Source of the DNA: Methylomonas albis
GTDB lineage: Bacteria > Pseudomonadota > Gammaproteobacteria > Methylococcales > Methylomonadaceae
Assembly (NCBI RefSeq): GCF_014850955.1
Contig: NZ_JACXSS010000001.1
Span: forward strand, 2,108,001 to 2,172,000
Direction of reading: 5' to 3'
DNA length: 64,000 nucleotides
Shown here: piece after piece, positions 46,895-55,182 of the stretch
How positions within the stretch are numbered: the first letter of the stretch is position 1
How the letters are laid out: each line of letters starts with the position of its first letter
The notes under the pieces: model-generated
Told to the model about the DNA's origin: nothing
The model's input: only the letters and a program-made list of their open reading frames with translations
Database searches by the model: none
Program-made: the position numbers and the translations under genes

Positions 46895-47653
46895 ATGAGT
46901 TTAACAGGTAAAGTGGTATTGATCACTGGTGGTGGAACAGGTATGGGTGCAGACGCGGCGCGGGGTTTTTTGGATGCGGGTGCAAAGGTTGTCATTAATG
47001 GCCGGCGTGAAGATAAATTGGCGGCGTTAGCTTCAACCTTGGATCCAACCTCGCAAAATATTGCCTATGTAGCAGGGGATATACGAAAAACTGAAACGAG
47101 TGCTGAGCTTATTAAAATGGCCATTTTGAAATTCGGTGGCGTTGATATTTTGATTAATAACGCGGGGGTTTTTGCAGCTAAACCGTTTCTTTTACACACG
47201 GAAGAAGAGCTAGATGGTTATTTACAGCTGCTACGCGCTTATTTTATTACCTCCCAATATGCCATTAAGGAGATGCTGGAACGCGGTTCAGGTACAGTGA
47301 TAAATATAGGTTCGATGTGGGCAAACCATGCGATCGCTGCAACGCCATGCTGCGGCGCGGCAACATGGAAAGGGGGTGTTCATGCGTTCACCAAGAATTT
47401 AGCGATAGAATATGCCCCACATAAAATTCGTGTCAATTGCATTGCGACTGCTCTGGTTGAAACGCCGCTCTTTGATGAATTACTGACTATAGAGCAACTG
47501 CAAAGTTTTAATACTTTTCATCCTATTGGCCGAAACGGGCAAGTTAAAGATACGACAGCAGCAATATTGTTTCTTGCCGACGAGGAGCTCAGTGGTTGGA
47601 TAACAGGCGTTGTGTTGCCGCTAGACGGAGGCGTTACCGCTGGGCGTAATTAA
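46895..47653 (+). CDS. Short-chain dehydrogenase/reductase-like protein lacking the catalytic Tyr
   Basis: A 252-residue SDR. The NAD(P)-binding GGGTGMGADAARGF (residues 12-25), NNAG (about 90) and the terminal GWITGVVLPLDGGVTAG are intact. At the active site, relatives read P-x-x-x-Y-x-x-x-K; here the corresponding stretch is TPCCGAATWKGG, with Ala in place of the Tyr while the Lys is kept. Normal oxidoreductase chemistry is therefore doubtful. It may bind NAD(P) as a regulator or work differently. A ribosome-binding site (GTGAGGAAC) precedes ATG 46895. Expression is probably controlled by the divergent HxlR. Confidence 0.85.
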   Translation: MSLTGKVVLITGGGTGMGADAARGFLDAGAKVVINGRREDKLAALASTLDPTSQNIAYVAGDIRKTETSAELIKMAILKFGGVDILINNAGVFAAKPFLLHTEEELDGYLQLLRAYFITSQYAIKEMLERGSGTVINIGSMWANHAIAATPCCGAATWKGGVHAFTKNLAIEYAPHKIRVNCIATALVETPLFDELLTIEQLQSFNTFHPIGRNGQVKDTTAAILFLADEELSGWITGVVLPLDGGVTAGRN

Positions 47654-47771
47654 CCGACTCCTTTGTATTCAATCTGTTCTTCGATGTTTAATTTGAAAGC
47701 AAGACTCGGAGTGTTCAAGCGCTGTGATTTGGGTAAATTAACGGTGAGAATGAATGAAATCCGGAGCCGAT

Positions 47772-48845
47772 ATGCTAAACCCGATTAAACCTGACGCTTT
47801 GCCAACCGAGAACGACCCTCGTTGGCAAGCCGTGCTCGCCCGTGATCAAGCCGCCGACGGCAGGTTTTTCTACTCGGTAAAAACCACCGGCGTCTATTGC
47901 CGGCCGTCCTGTCCGGCGCGTACCGCCAAACCGGAAAATGTGCTGTTCCATCTTAGCCGGGACGAAGCGGAGGCGGCCGGATTCCGCCCCTGCCGGCGTT
48001 GCAAACCGAATCAACCTGCCTTGCGCGAACAGCATGTCGCTAAAGTTTTGGAGATCTGCCGCTTGCTGGACACTGCGGAAACCGAGCCTAGTCTTACCGA
48101 GTTGGCGGTCGTTGCCGGACTCAGTCCTTTTCATTTTCACAGGATTTTTAAAGCCGTCACCGGTTTGACGCCTAAAGCCTACGCAGCAGCCCAGCTCCTT
48201 AACCGGGTTCGGAAGCAACTGGCAAAAAGTCAATCGGTAACCGCCGCCATTTACGCGGCCGGTTACGAGTCAAACAGCCGGTTTTACGAGCAATCGCCGC
48301 AGTTGTTAGGCATGACGCCATCCGATTATCGGGCCGGCGGTACTCATAGCCGAATTCGTTTTGCCCTGGGCGAATGCTCGTTGGGGTCCATTCTGGTGGC
48401 GGCCAGCGCCATCGGAATTTGTGCCATTGCGTTGGGCGACGATCCGGACCGCTTGGCACGGGATTTACAAGATTGTTTTCCTCAGGCCGAGCTGCTTGGC
48501 GGCGATAGCGAGTTCGAACAATGGGTCGCCAAAGTAGTCGGTTTTGTCGAGGCGCCGGCTATCGGCCTGGATTTACCGCTGGACATTCGCGGCACCGTAT
48601 TTCAACAACGGGTTTGGCAAGCATTGCGGCAAATTCCAGTGGGCGAGAAAGTAAGTTACACCGATATTGCGCAACGCATAGGCGCTCCGAAGGCCGTGCG
48701 CGCGGTGGCTGGCGCCTGCGCGGCCAATTCCTTGGCCGTAGCAATACCGTGCCATCGCGTGATTCGCTCGGACGGCGGCTTGTCTGGCTATCGTTGGGGC
48801 GTTGAGCGCAAAGCCGAATTGCTGCGCCGGGAAAGTCAAATATGA
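47772..48845 (+). CDS. ada: Ada: methylated-DNA repair protein and transcriptional activator
   Basis: A 357-residue bifunctional Ada. The N-terminal zinc domain that takes methyl groups from phosphotriesters is TTGVYCRPSCPARTAKPENV with FRPCRRC (residues about 38-80). An AraC helix-turn-helix follows (ELAVVAGLSPFHFHRIFKAVTGLTPKAY, about residues 111-138). The O6-methylguanine methyltransferase domain ends in the active-site PCHRVIRSDG near residue 325. Methylation of the first domain turns the protein into an activator of alkylation-repair genes (known for the family). ATG 47772 follows CCGGAG, so I prefer it to 47754. Confidence 0.96.
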   Translation: MLNPIKPDALPTENDPRWQAVLARDQAADGRFFYSVKTTGVYCRPSCPARTAKPENVLFHLSRDEAEAAGFRPCRRCKPNQPALREQHVAKVLEICRLLDTAETEPSLTELAVVAGLSPFHFHRIFKAVTGLTPKAYAAAQLLNRVRKQLAKSQSVTAAIYAAGYESNSRFYEQSPQLLGMTPSDYRAGGTHSRIRFALGECSLGSILVAASAIGICAIALGDDPDRLARDLQDCFPQAELLGGDSEFEQWVAKVVGFVEAPAIGLDLPLDIRGTVFQQRVWQALRQIPVGEKVSYTDIAQRIGAPKAVRAVAGACAANSLAVAIPCHRVIRSDGGLSGYRWGVERKAELLRRESQI

Positions 48846-49118
48846 GCAGCGGTATTTTCTTGTGTATGTTGCCGATTCCTACTTGTTACCGGGCATAATA
48901 CATATTCACGCCAGCGATAGAGTGGCCGTTTCAGAATAAGAGGCATCTGGGGCCCGTTTGACGCTCCGGTTTTTACCGCTGGTAGCCGACTCTCCAACCG
49001 ATAGGCTTTCCTATGGTGCTAACCTCAATTAGAACAACAAAAATTATTCGTTCTGGTCGTTATGCCCTTGGCTGGCGGAGGGGCAAGTAGCAACTGAAAT
49101 CAAAAAGGCGTTAAAAGA

Positions 49119-50039
49119 ATGAAAGCTAAGGTTTGGGCCGCGTTGTTGGCGGTTTATCTGGTATGGGGATCGACTTATTTGATGATCCGCTTCGTCGTCG
49201 AAACATTGCCGCCATTTTTATCGGCCGGATTGCGTTTCCTCGTCTCCGGCGCCATTTTGCTGGCTTGGCGGCGTCTGGCCGGCGATGCCGCGCCGACCTT
49301 AAGGCAGTGGCGTTCGGCTGCTGTTGTCGGCATTATGTTATTGCTGGGCGGAAATGGCTTGGTCTGTTGGGCCGAACAAACCGTCCCGTCCGGCGTCGCC
49401 GCGCTAATAATCGGTGCCGTGCCCATGTTTCTGGTGATTGCCGACGCGCTCAGACCTAACGGCGTCAGACCCACGCTACGCGTACTGGTTGGGTTGGTCA
49501 TAGGCTTCATGGGGATTTACCTGCTGGTCGGTCCGTCGGTGTTTGCGGACGGTATGCCGTTAAACATGTCTGGCGTGGCAGCGCTACTGCTCGCTAGTTT
49601 GCTTTGGGCTCTTGGTTCAATCTACAGCAAGACCGCAGATCTACCGAAAACGGCGCTGATGACAACCGGAGCGGAAATGCTGGCCGGCGGCTTTGCCTTG
49701 TTGCTTGTCAGTGTCCTAAGCGAAAACTGGCAGCTCTTTAGTATTGCCCAAGTCTCGACCGATTCGTGGCTGGCTTTGGCCTATCTGATCGGATTCGGTT
49801 CGATGGTCGGTTTCGCATCCTACGCCTGGCTCCTGCAAAATGCGCCGATCCCGCTAGTGGCGACATACGCCTACGTCAATCCGCTGGTGGCGGTGTTTTT
49901 AGGCAACTGGTTCGCGCAAGAACCGCTCACGCCGCGTATCCTGAGTGCATCGGCGATCATCATCGGGGCTATCATATTCATGAACAGCTCTCAACTTTCC
50001 AGGGCCAAGCCGGCAGCGGATCGAGGCGCGAGTAAATGA
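49119..50039 (+). CDS. EamA/DMT-family transporter (YedA-like)
   Basis: A 306-residue inner-membrane protein with about ten spans in two EamA repeats: VYLVWGSTYLMIRFVVETLPP at the front and FASYAWLLQNAPIPLVATYAYVNPLVA near residue 245, the conserved second-repeat motif. It resembles the YedA branch of amino-acid/metabolite exporters. It stands 273 bp after ada, with no other gene in between and no linked regulator. Substrate unknown. Confidence 0.92.
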   Translation: MKAKVWAALLAVYLVWGSTYLMIRFVVETLPPFLSAGLRFLVSGAILLAWRRLAGDAAPTLRQWRSAAVVGIMLLLGGNGLVCWAEQTVPSGVAALIIGAVPMFLVIADALRPNGVRPTLRVLVGLVIGFMGIYLLVGPSVFADGMPLNMSGVAALLLASLLWALGSIYSKTADLPKTALMTTGAEMLAGGFALLLVSVLSENWQLFSIAQVSTDSWLALAYLIGFGSMVGFASYAWLLQNAPIPLVATYAYVNPLVAVFLGNWFAQEPLTPRILSASAIIIGAIIFMNSSQLSRAKPAADRGASK

Positions 50040-50225
50040 TGCACCTCAACACGAGTGAGCCTTTTTGAGTCCTGGCGGAGGCAATAGCCGAAATACGTTT
50101 AGGCCGCTTGCTTATAATCAAACGGTCGATTTGGTAGTTTTTGTGTCTTGAAGCGTCGAATTAACAAGCTGTCCCGATTGTTGCCGGTCTGGCTGATTGC
50201 TGGTATCTGCTTTGTTGCAAAACGA

Positions 50226-50642
50226 TCAGGATTGCCGAATTCGCGCCGCTTGCTGCAAATCGGCGATCAGCTGCTGCGGCTCTTCTTGGTAGCGGCGCAT
50301 GAGTTCCGGAGGGGCTGCGGTATGCTGGTCGTAAATCACGCTCCAGCGGCTAATTTCGAGTAGTACCGGCACCAGATCGAGCGCTTTGTCCGTCAGTTCA
50401 TAAAACACTTGGCGCTTGTCTTCGGGCTTGTGCTTGCGGATAACGAGTCCGTCCGCTTCCATTTTTTTCAGTCGCGAAGCCAGAATATTGGTTGCGATTC
50501 CTTCTTTCGAAGTCATCAACTCCCGGTAGTGCCGTTTGCCGCTTAGCATCAGATCGCGGAGTACGATCAGCGTCCACCGGTCTCCGAATACTTCAAGGGC
50601 ATAATCAATTGGACATCTATTTTTGAGCTGAGATTCGGACAT
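50226..50642 (-). CDS. HxlR-family transcriptional regulator
   Basis: A 138-residue HxlR-type regulator. It opens with NRCPIDYALEVFGDRWTLIVLRDLMLSGKRHY, giving the usual front Cys at residue 9, and contains the wing KRQVFYELTDKALDLVPVL. It is divergent from the MAPEG gene across a 108-bp gap and probably controls it. The C-terminal tail beyond residue 105 is longer than in many relatives and helical. Confidence 0.9.
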   Translation of the reverse strand: MSESQLKNRCPIDYALEVFGDRWTLIVLRDLMLSGKRHYRELMTSKEGIATNILASRLKKMEADGLVIRKHKPEDKRQVFYELTDKALDLVPVLLEISRWSVIYDQHTAAPPELMRRYQEEPQQLIADLQQAARIRQS

Positions 50643-50750
50643 TTGGCTTATTTACTTGCGTTTTGCAATTGAATCAGGATAATTGGTTGCATGTTGCAAG
50701 TATATCAATCGAAGCTGATTCCGCAAACCACATTCATCAGGAGATCGTAT

Positions 50751-51299
50751 ATGTCGCCAATAAATTCTACTGTCACCAATATCTCGTTGCCGCGGATTTA
50801 CACGGCTCCTTGCATCATAGTCGGATCAGTCGCAGCATGGTTATTTTGGCTATTAGCCGGTGAACATCGGGCTGTTCCACCGGAGCTGCTTGTGTCTCCC
50901 ATGGCCACGCTCTTTACGCTGACGGCTTTGGTATGGCTGATGATGGTCGTCGCACGCAATATTGCCGTTATTCGAGGGCATGCGTCGATCAGGTATTTCG
51001 CGGATTACAAGGCGGATGTGCCAGTTGACGATCGATTCGAGCGTCCGGCTCGAACGTTCAACAATCTAATGCAAGTACCCGCGCTTTTTTATGTGATTTG
51101 TCTATTGATGCTTGTCGAGAAAAACGCCGACAATGTTCAAATCGCGCTGGCCTGGGCTTTTGTTGTACTCAGGTATGCCCATGCCGTCATTTATATGGCC
51201 GTAAACTGGGTGCCGTATCGCTTCGCGACGTGGGCTTCAAGCTGCATCGTTCTGGGCACGCTTTGGTTTCGCTTTGTGACGGCGGTTGGGTTGGGCTAA
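50751..51299 (+). CDS. MAPEG-family membrane protein
   Basis: A 182-residue integral membrane protein of the MAPEG family (glutathione and eicosanoid metabolism relatives). Four hydrophobic spans are visible: CIIVGSVAAWLFWLLAG, LFTLTALVWLMMVVARN, VPALFYVICLLMLVE and CIVLGTLWFRFV. The family stretch FERPARTFNNLMQVPALFYV (about residues 98-117) corresponds to the conserved ER(A)xxN-N motif. AGGAG precedes ATG 50751, which is why the upstream frame start was rejected. Confidence 0.9.
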   Translation: MSPINSTVTNISLPRIYTAPCIIVGSVAAWLFWLLAGEHRAVPPELLVSPMATLFTLTALVWLMMVVARNIAVIRGHASIRYFADYKADVPVDDRFERPARTFNNLMQVPALFYVICLLMLVEKNADNVQIALAWAFVVLRYAHAVIYMAVNWVPYRFATWASSCIVLGTLWFRFVTAVGLG

Positions 51300-51340
51300 G
51301 CTTAGATGAAAGCCAGACGACCGGACGAATACCATTGAAT

Positions 51341-51955
51341 TTAAGTACTCTTTTGCCGGGTGATCACCGCTTGCTGAACGGCCGTTGCAATTTCATTGGC
51401 GATTTTTTCGTCTGCAACCGCGCGCGCTAACGTTACGCCGCCAATCAACATTGCAAAGTTAGACCACGCATTATCAATAGCCGCTTGATCGGTTGTTTTG
51501 GGCGTACCTTCTGCCGCAAGTTTGACTATCTCTAGCAGCTCCGACTCAAATGCGGCGCGAATTGCTTCCTCGGAGCGACAGACTTCCGGCGTCACACTTT
51601 GAAGTATGCAGCTGTCGCCCAGATCGCAGGTGCGTTTTGGACCCATGTAATACGTTGCAAATTCTTCCCACCAGTTTTCGCCATATTTCTGCTGAAAAAT
51701 GCCGATCCCGGATTTCAAATCCTCCATTCCTGCAATGATCGCCGCTTTAAACGCATCGGCTTTGGAACTGAAGTGTCCGTAGAACGCCCCTGACGTCACG
51801 CCGGCTTCCTTTGCCAAGCCATCGACGCCGATGCCACTGTAGCCGCCTTTTCGAAAGCAACGCCCGGCCGCCTCAATAATGCGCTGGCAGGTTTGTTGTT
51901 TTTGGTCTGCTGTATATCTCACGCGGGTATATCCAATGCTATTTTGGATTGGCAT
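51341..51955 (-). CDS. TetR-family transcriptional repressor
   Basis: A 204-residue TetR regulator. Its helix-turn-helix, RIIEAAGRCFRKGGYSGIGVDGLAKEAGVTSGAFYGHFSSKADAF, lies at residues about 25-69; the rest is the helical ligand/dimer domain with GDSCILQSV and NFAMLIGGVTLARAV. Two CGATCGTTAT-type operators sit 36-75 bp before its start, toward the divergent tautomerase operon. It probably represses itself and the tautomerase-cupin-GlcG genes in response to an unknown organic molecule. Confidence 0.92.
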   Translation of the reverse strand: MPIQNSIGYTRVRYTADQKQQTCQRIIEAAGRCFRKGGYSGIGVDGLAKEAGVTSGAFYGHFSSKADAFKAAIIAGMEDLKSGIGIFQQKYGENWWEEFATYYMGPKRTCDLGDSCILQSVTPEVCRSEEAIRAAFESELLEIVKLAAEGTPKTTDQAAIDNAWSNFAMLIGGVTLARAVADEKIANEIATAVQQAVITRQKST

Positions 51956-51990
51956 TGTATCAAATGGATGTAATCAGAACCTTTGACAAC

Positions 51991-52029
51991 ATAACGATCG
52001 TTATATATTATTGTGTAGCGATCGTTATT
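51991..52029. promoter_or_regulatory. TetR operator pair
   Basis: ATAACGATCGTTAT (51991-52004) is a perfect 14-bp palindrome. A second copy, TAGCGATCGTTATT, with one imperfect side, is at 52016-52029. Both lie between the divergent TetR and tautomerase starts. Confidence 0.75.
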
Positions 52030-52084
52030 TAATGTTCGTCGCGTAGCTTCCGCTACGCGTAACCCCAAACAACAGGAAACCGAC

Positions 52085-52501
52085 ATGCCGCTTACTCTTA
52101 CACTCACAGAAGGTGTATTACCCGCGGGAACCGAAAGGCTCGCTTTTCGCAGAATTTGCGATTCAATGTTGAAATGGCACGGGCTGTCCTGCAATAAGGT
52201 GATGACGCCGAATGTCGTTGGCGCTATCCATCTGCTGCCCAAACAACAAACCTACTCAGGATTGCAAGAAAGTGATGTCGCCTTTATCGAATGGAAGGTG
52301 CCGTCATTTGCGTTTAACACACCCGAAATTCAGCAGGGACATATCGAAGAAGCCACCGACATTATTCATGAACTCTCGGGCGGCCGCCTGCCTAAACACC
52401 AAATTTGGGCCAATGTCGTCCATGCTGTTGATGGCGCCTGGGGAATCGCTGGTCAGGCGTTGACCAATAAACAGTTAGGTGAGGCACTTTCCACAGGCTA
52501 A
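52085..52501 (+). CDS. Tautomerase-superfamily protein
   Basis: A 138-residue protein starting Met-Pro-Leu, so removal of Met exposes the N-terminal Pro used as the catalytic base in 4-oxalocrotonate tautomerases. Length and the motifs (GAIHLLPKQQTYSGLQESDVAFIEWKVP in the middle; HVVHA-like NVVHAVDGAWG at the end) fit the longer, single-chain tautomerase-like group. Substrate unknown, probably an aromatic or 2-keto metabolite. First gene of the unit divergent from TetR. Confidence 0.8.
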   Translation: MPLTLTLTEGVLPAGTERLAFRRICDSMLKWHGLSCNKVMTPNVVGAIHLLPKQQTYSGLQESDVAFIEWKVPSFAFNTPEIQQGHIEEATDIIHELSGGRLPKHQIWANVVHAVDGAWGIAGQALTNKQLGEALSTG

Positions 52502-52649
52502 ATTTAGATAAATTCGCGGGTCGATCCCTAATGGCCCGCGAGTAACAATGTTTACTAACTCCGCAGACGCTCCATGCCAAAAAGCCGCCCGCAAAGCTCA
52601 AAACATCACACCAGCGTCCAGTAAACGCACATTGATAAAAGGAAAATAT

Positions 52650-53138
52650 ATGTCAAACGGTTCTACCTCGAAAGCGATCGAAGTCATGACACCTAACATC
52701 GAATGCGATATCAAACGACGGCTGTTGCTGGCTGGGATGGTCGGTGCGGTAGGCGCATTCTCCGCGACGCCGTTGTTCGCACAAATCACATCGCAGGATA
52801 AGACGACAATCTCCGCCGATGGTATCGTGCGGACTATCCTGCAAAGCCATGAAGATAATGAAGGCAACGAATTTCGTTTGGTCATGACCACCTATCCGCC
52901 GGGAGTGGGCTTGCCAGCTCACCATCACCCCTCAGTGGGTTTCAATTACATTCTTGAGGGTATAGCGGAATCGCAGTACGTTGACGAGCCAATACTAACC
53001 TTCAGAGCTGGGGATAGCTACCAAGACAAGGCGAACGCTCAACACCTGATTTTTCGCAATGCCGACAGGATCAATCCGCTGAAGTATTTAATCGCTTATA
53101 CCACCCAAAAAGGCCAACCATTTTTGATGGTTCCTTAA
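52650..53138 (+). CDS. Exported cupin protein
   Basis: A 162-residue protein. Residues 20-46 carry a twin-arginine-like signal (DIKRRLLLAGMVGAVGAFSATPLFAQ), so export is likely, probably by the Tat route. The cupin motif PAHHHPSVGFNYILEG (about residues 89-104) and the later NAQHLIFRN give the metal-binding His and Glu residues. It follows the tautomerase by about 150 bp and precedes the GlcG-like gene. All three probably serve one organic-compound response. The ATG at 52650 follows AAAGG. Confidence 0.85.
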   Translation: MSNGSTSKAIEVMTPNIECDIKRRLLLAGMVGAVGAFSATPLFAQITSQDKTTISADGIVRTILQSHEDNEGNEFRLVMTTYPPGVGLPAHHHPSVGFNYILEGIAESQYVDEPILTFRAGDSYQDKANAQHLIFRNADRINPLKYLIAYTTQKGQPFLMVP

Positions 53139-53189
53139 TGCCAAAACACTTATTGGGCATTTCGGACATCACGTCACCGGAAGTACGCT

Positions 53190-53702
53190 ATGAATAAACA
53201 ACGAAAAGGTTTGCAGGTAATTTCGATACTTTTGCTATTGCAAGCCGATGTGCATGCTGCGGAAAATAGTTATATGCTTCCGCTTACTTTAGCGGTCGAA
53301 GCTGCCAGCGAAACGGTTCGCTCCTGCGAAGCTTTGGGATATAACGTCTCGGTGGCGTTTGTCGATATGTTCGGTCAGCCAAGAGTTCAGCTAAAAAGCG
53401 ACAAGAGTACGCCGCATACCTTCGAGACAGCCTATCGAAAAGCCTACACTATCGTGACGTTTGGCCCTAACTATCATTTAGAAACCAGTGGTCAAGTCGC
53501 CGACCTAATGAGCAAAAACCCGGCATTTTATAATGCCGTACTCACCATCCCCAATGTCACGCCACTGCCCGGCGCATTAGCGATAAAAGTGCAAGAAAAT
53601 ATAATAGGTGCGATTGGGGTCAGCGGTGCGCCGGGTGGCGATAAAGATGAAGCCTGTGCGCAAGCGGGTATTGACAAAATCAGCCGTAGATTGCCCGAAT
53701 AG
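53190..53702 (+). CDS. GlcG/HbpS-like heme-binding-family protein, exported
   Basis: A 170-residue protein with a signal peptide (KGLQVISILLLLQADVHA, residues 6-23) followed by a GlcG/HbpS domain (LTLAVEAASETVRSCEALGYNVSVAFVDMFGQPRVQL; then GALAIKVQENIIGAIGVSGAPGGDKDEACAQAGI). HbpS-type members bind heme or related ligands in the envelope, while GlcG members are of unclear function. It is third in the TetR-controlled unit and 96 bp from the convergent LuxR receptor. Confidence 0.87.
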   Translation: MNKQRKGLQVISILLLLQADVHAAENSYMLPLTLAVEAASETVRSCEALGYNVSVAFVDMFGQPRVQLKSDKSTPHTFETAYRKAYTIVTFGPNYHLETSGQVADLMSKNPAFYNAVLTIPNVTPLPGALAIKVQENIIGAIGVSGAPGGDKDEACAQAGIDKISRRLPE

Positions 53703-53798
53703 TCATCCTATTCAAAATAACTCATTGCTTGGACGCGTGATCGAAATTGGTGTCAATCGGGTAGTCACAGTTGTCAATCGGCGGCTTTCGAAAAGCAT

Positions 53799-54509
53799 TT
53801 ACAAAAAACCGAGCATCGCCGCTTTAATGGCCGCCGCGGTTTTGTTGCTGGCATTTAATTTCGTCGCGGCATTGCTGATATGGAAATTAACGGTCCGCTC
53901 GGTAATTTTCATGGTATTGGCAATTTCGCCGGAAGTTTTGCCATCTGCCGTCCAGCGTAGCACCGCAATCTCGCGGTTCGATAGTTTCGCGTCCGCTTCC
54001 GGCAGCAATTTGGGTAATAAGCGGCGCGATAGGGCTATATGCGCAGTTTGGGTCAACCAAGCCATTTTAAAAGCCTTGTCCGCCAGCTCGGTTTCGCTCA
54101 GCGGCTCATCGGCTCGCGCCAAAGTGAGCATGCCGGTTGCGCCTGGGACATCCCGCATGGATTGCGCCCAACCGTAACGCAAGCCGAACGAACGGGCTTC
54201 CTCCCAAAACGCCGCCGTTGAGGCGAACAAACCGTCCGTCCACAGGATGGGCAGCGACGAGCGCAGGGCGTGTTTGACGGTGGGATCGACCGCGCAATAA
54301 TTTTTAGCTTGATATTGCGCTTGCCAAGCCGATGGATAATTACTCACTTTCACGATCTTCGGCTTGCTCAACGGCAGCGCCAACCGGAGGCCGTAGGCGC
54401 AATAATCAAAACCCAATTCTGCACCCAACGCCGCAATGGTTTGGAAAAGCTGATGCTCACTATCGCTGGTCTGCAATGCGTGAAGTTGAATTTCTTGCCA
54501 GGCTTTCAT
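53799..54509 (-). CDS. LuxR-type quorum-sensing receptor (no linked luxI)
   Basis: A 236-residue LuxR/SdiA-type receptor. The autoinducer domain keeps the six classic pocket positions: Trp and Tyr in SAWQAQYQAKNY, Asp-Pro in CAVDPTV, Trp in ILW, and Gly in MRDVPGATG. The helix-turn-helix is LSNREIAVLRWTADGKTSGEIANTMKITERTVNFHI (about residues 175-210). ATG 54509 gives the usual family length; the upstream start at 54560 was rejected. A perfect lux box lies 105 bp upstream, and another faces the gene run at 58385. No acyl-homoserine-lactone synthase gene is present in the window, so the signal comes from elsewhere or from another cell. Confidence 0.92.
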   Translation of the reverse strand: MKAWQEIQLHALQTSDSEHQLFQTIAALGAELGFDYCAYGLRLALPLSKPKIVKVSNYPSAWQAQYQAKNYCAVDPTVKHALRSSLPILWTDGLFASTAAFWEEARSFGLRYGWAQSMRDVPGATGMLTLARADEPLSETELADKAFKMAWLTQTAHIALSRRLLPKLLPEADAKLSNREIAVLRWTADGKTSGEIANTMKITERTVNFHISNAATKLNASNKTAAAIKAAMLGFL

Positions 54510-54613
54510 GGGCTTACCGTCGTTAAATCTGTTCGAAAGCTTATCCCAAAGCCTGAGCACACGGAAACAAAATGTCCGGACTATTTACCAGCAAAGCAGA
54601 ATGGCGATATAAG

Positions 54614-54629
54614 CTGTCAATATTGACAG
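54614..54629. promoter_or_regulatory. Lux box 1
   Basis: CTGTCAATATTGACAG is a perfect 16-bp palindrome of lux-box type, followed by TTGTTAG. It lies between LuxR (minus) and the GNAT gene (plus), with a TAAATA that could serve as a -10 element 14 bp downstream on the plus side. It may act on either or both genes. Confidence 0.8.
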
Positions 54630-54743
54630 TTGTTAGGCCGTTGTAAATAGCGTCTAATCCGGCAAAGCGGGTAGGCGTTTAAACTGCACCCGGTATTATG
54701 TTGTAAGCCAACAGCCCCGTTTTTTGATTATTAAGCCGTAGCC

Positions 54744-55175
54744 ATGACTTTCGATATTTTCATTGCCGATACCGAGGCGGAAATTCAAGCCTGTTTTCCG
54801 GTGTTCAGCGAGTTGCGCCTGTACCTCAAGCAAGAACAGTTTCTAGCCCAGGTTCGCCGCCAGCAACTGCAGTCCTACCAAATTCTGGCTGTTAGACAGC
54901 AGGGCGCCGTTAAAAGCGTGGCGGGTTTTCGTTTGGCCGAGTTTTTGGCCTGGGGCAAAATACTGTACGTCGACGATTTGGCCACGCTCAGCGGCGAGAC
55001 TTCGCAAGGTTTTGCCGGCGCTTTGCTCGATTGGCTGATAGCCCATGCCCAAGCCCACGGTTGCCGAGGCGTGCATCTGGATTCCGGCCATCAGCGCTTT
55101 ATCGCCCATCGCTTGTATCTTAACAAGGGCTTTCAACTGAGCAGCCATCACTTTTCCCTGAGCTTCAATACCTAG
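54744..55175 (+). CDS. GNAT-family acetyltransferase
   Basis: A 143-residue acyl-CoA-dependent N-acetyltransferase. It has AGFRLAEFLAWGKILYVDDLATLSGETSQGFAGALLDWL (residues about 53-92, where the acetyl-CoA loop lies) and LYLNKGFQLSSHHFSL at the end. Its length and motifs are of GNAT, not LuxI, so it does not make homoserine lactones. It is the first plus-strand gene after lux box 1, and the flavin reductase-transglutaminase gene begins 8 bp later. The acetyl acceptor is unknown. Confidence 0.88.
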   Translation: MTFDIFIADTEAEIQACFPVFSELRLYLKQEQFLAQVRRQQLQSYQILAVRQQGAVKSVAGFRLAEFLAWGKILYVDDLATLSGETSQGFAGALLDWLIAHAQAHGCRGVHLDSGHQRFIAHRLYLNKGFQLSSHHFSLSFNT

Positions 55176-55182
55176 CTTTGCC

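Noticed and set aside
54744..55175. A luxI-type lactone synthase beside LuxR
   Set aside because: The sequence is a GNAT acetyltransferase with no LuxI N-terminal Arg/Phe/Trp pattern.
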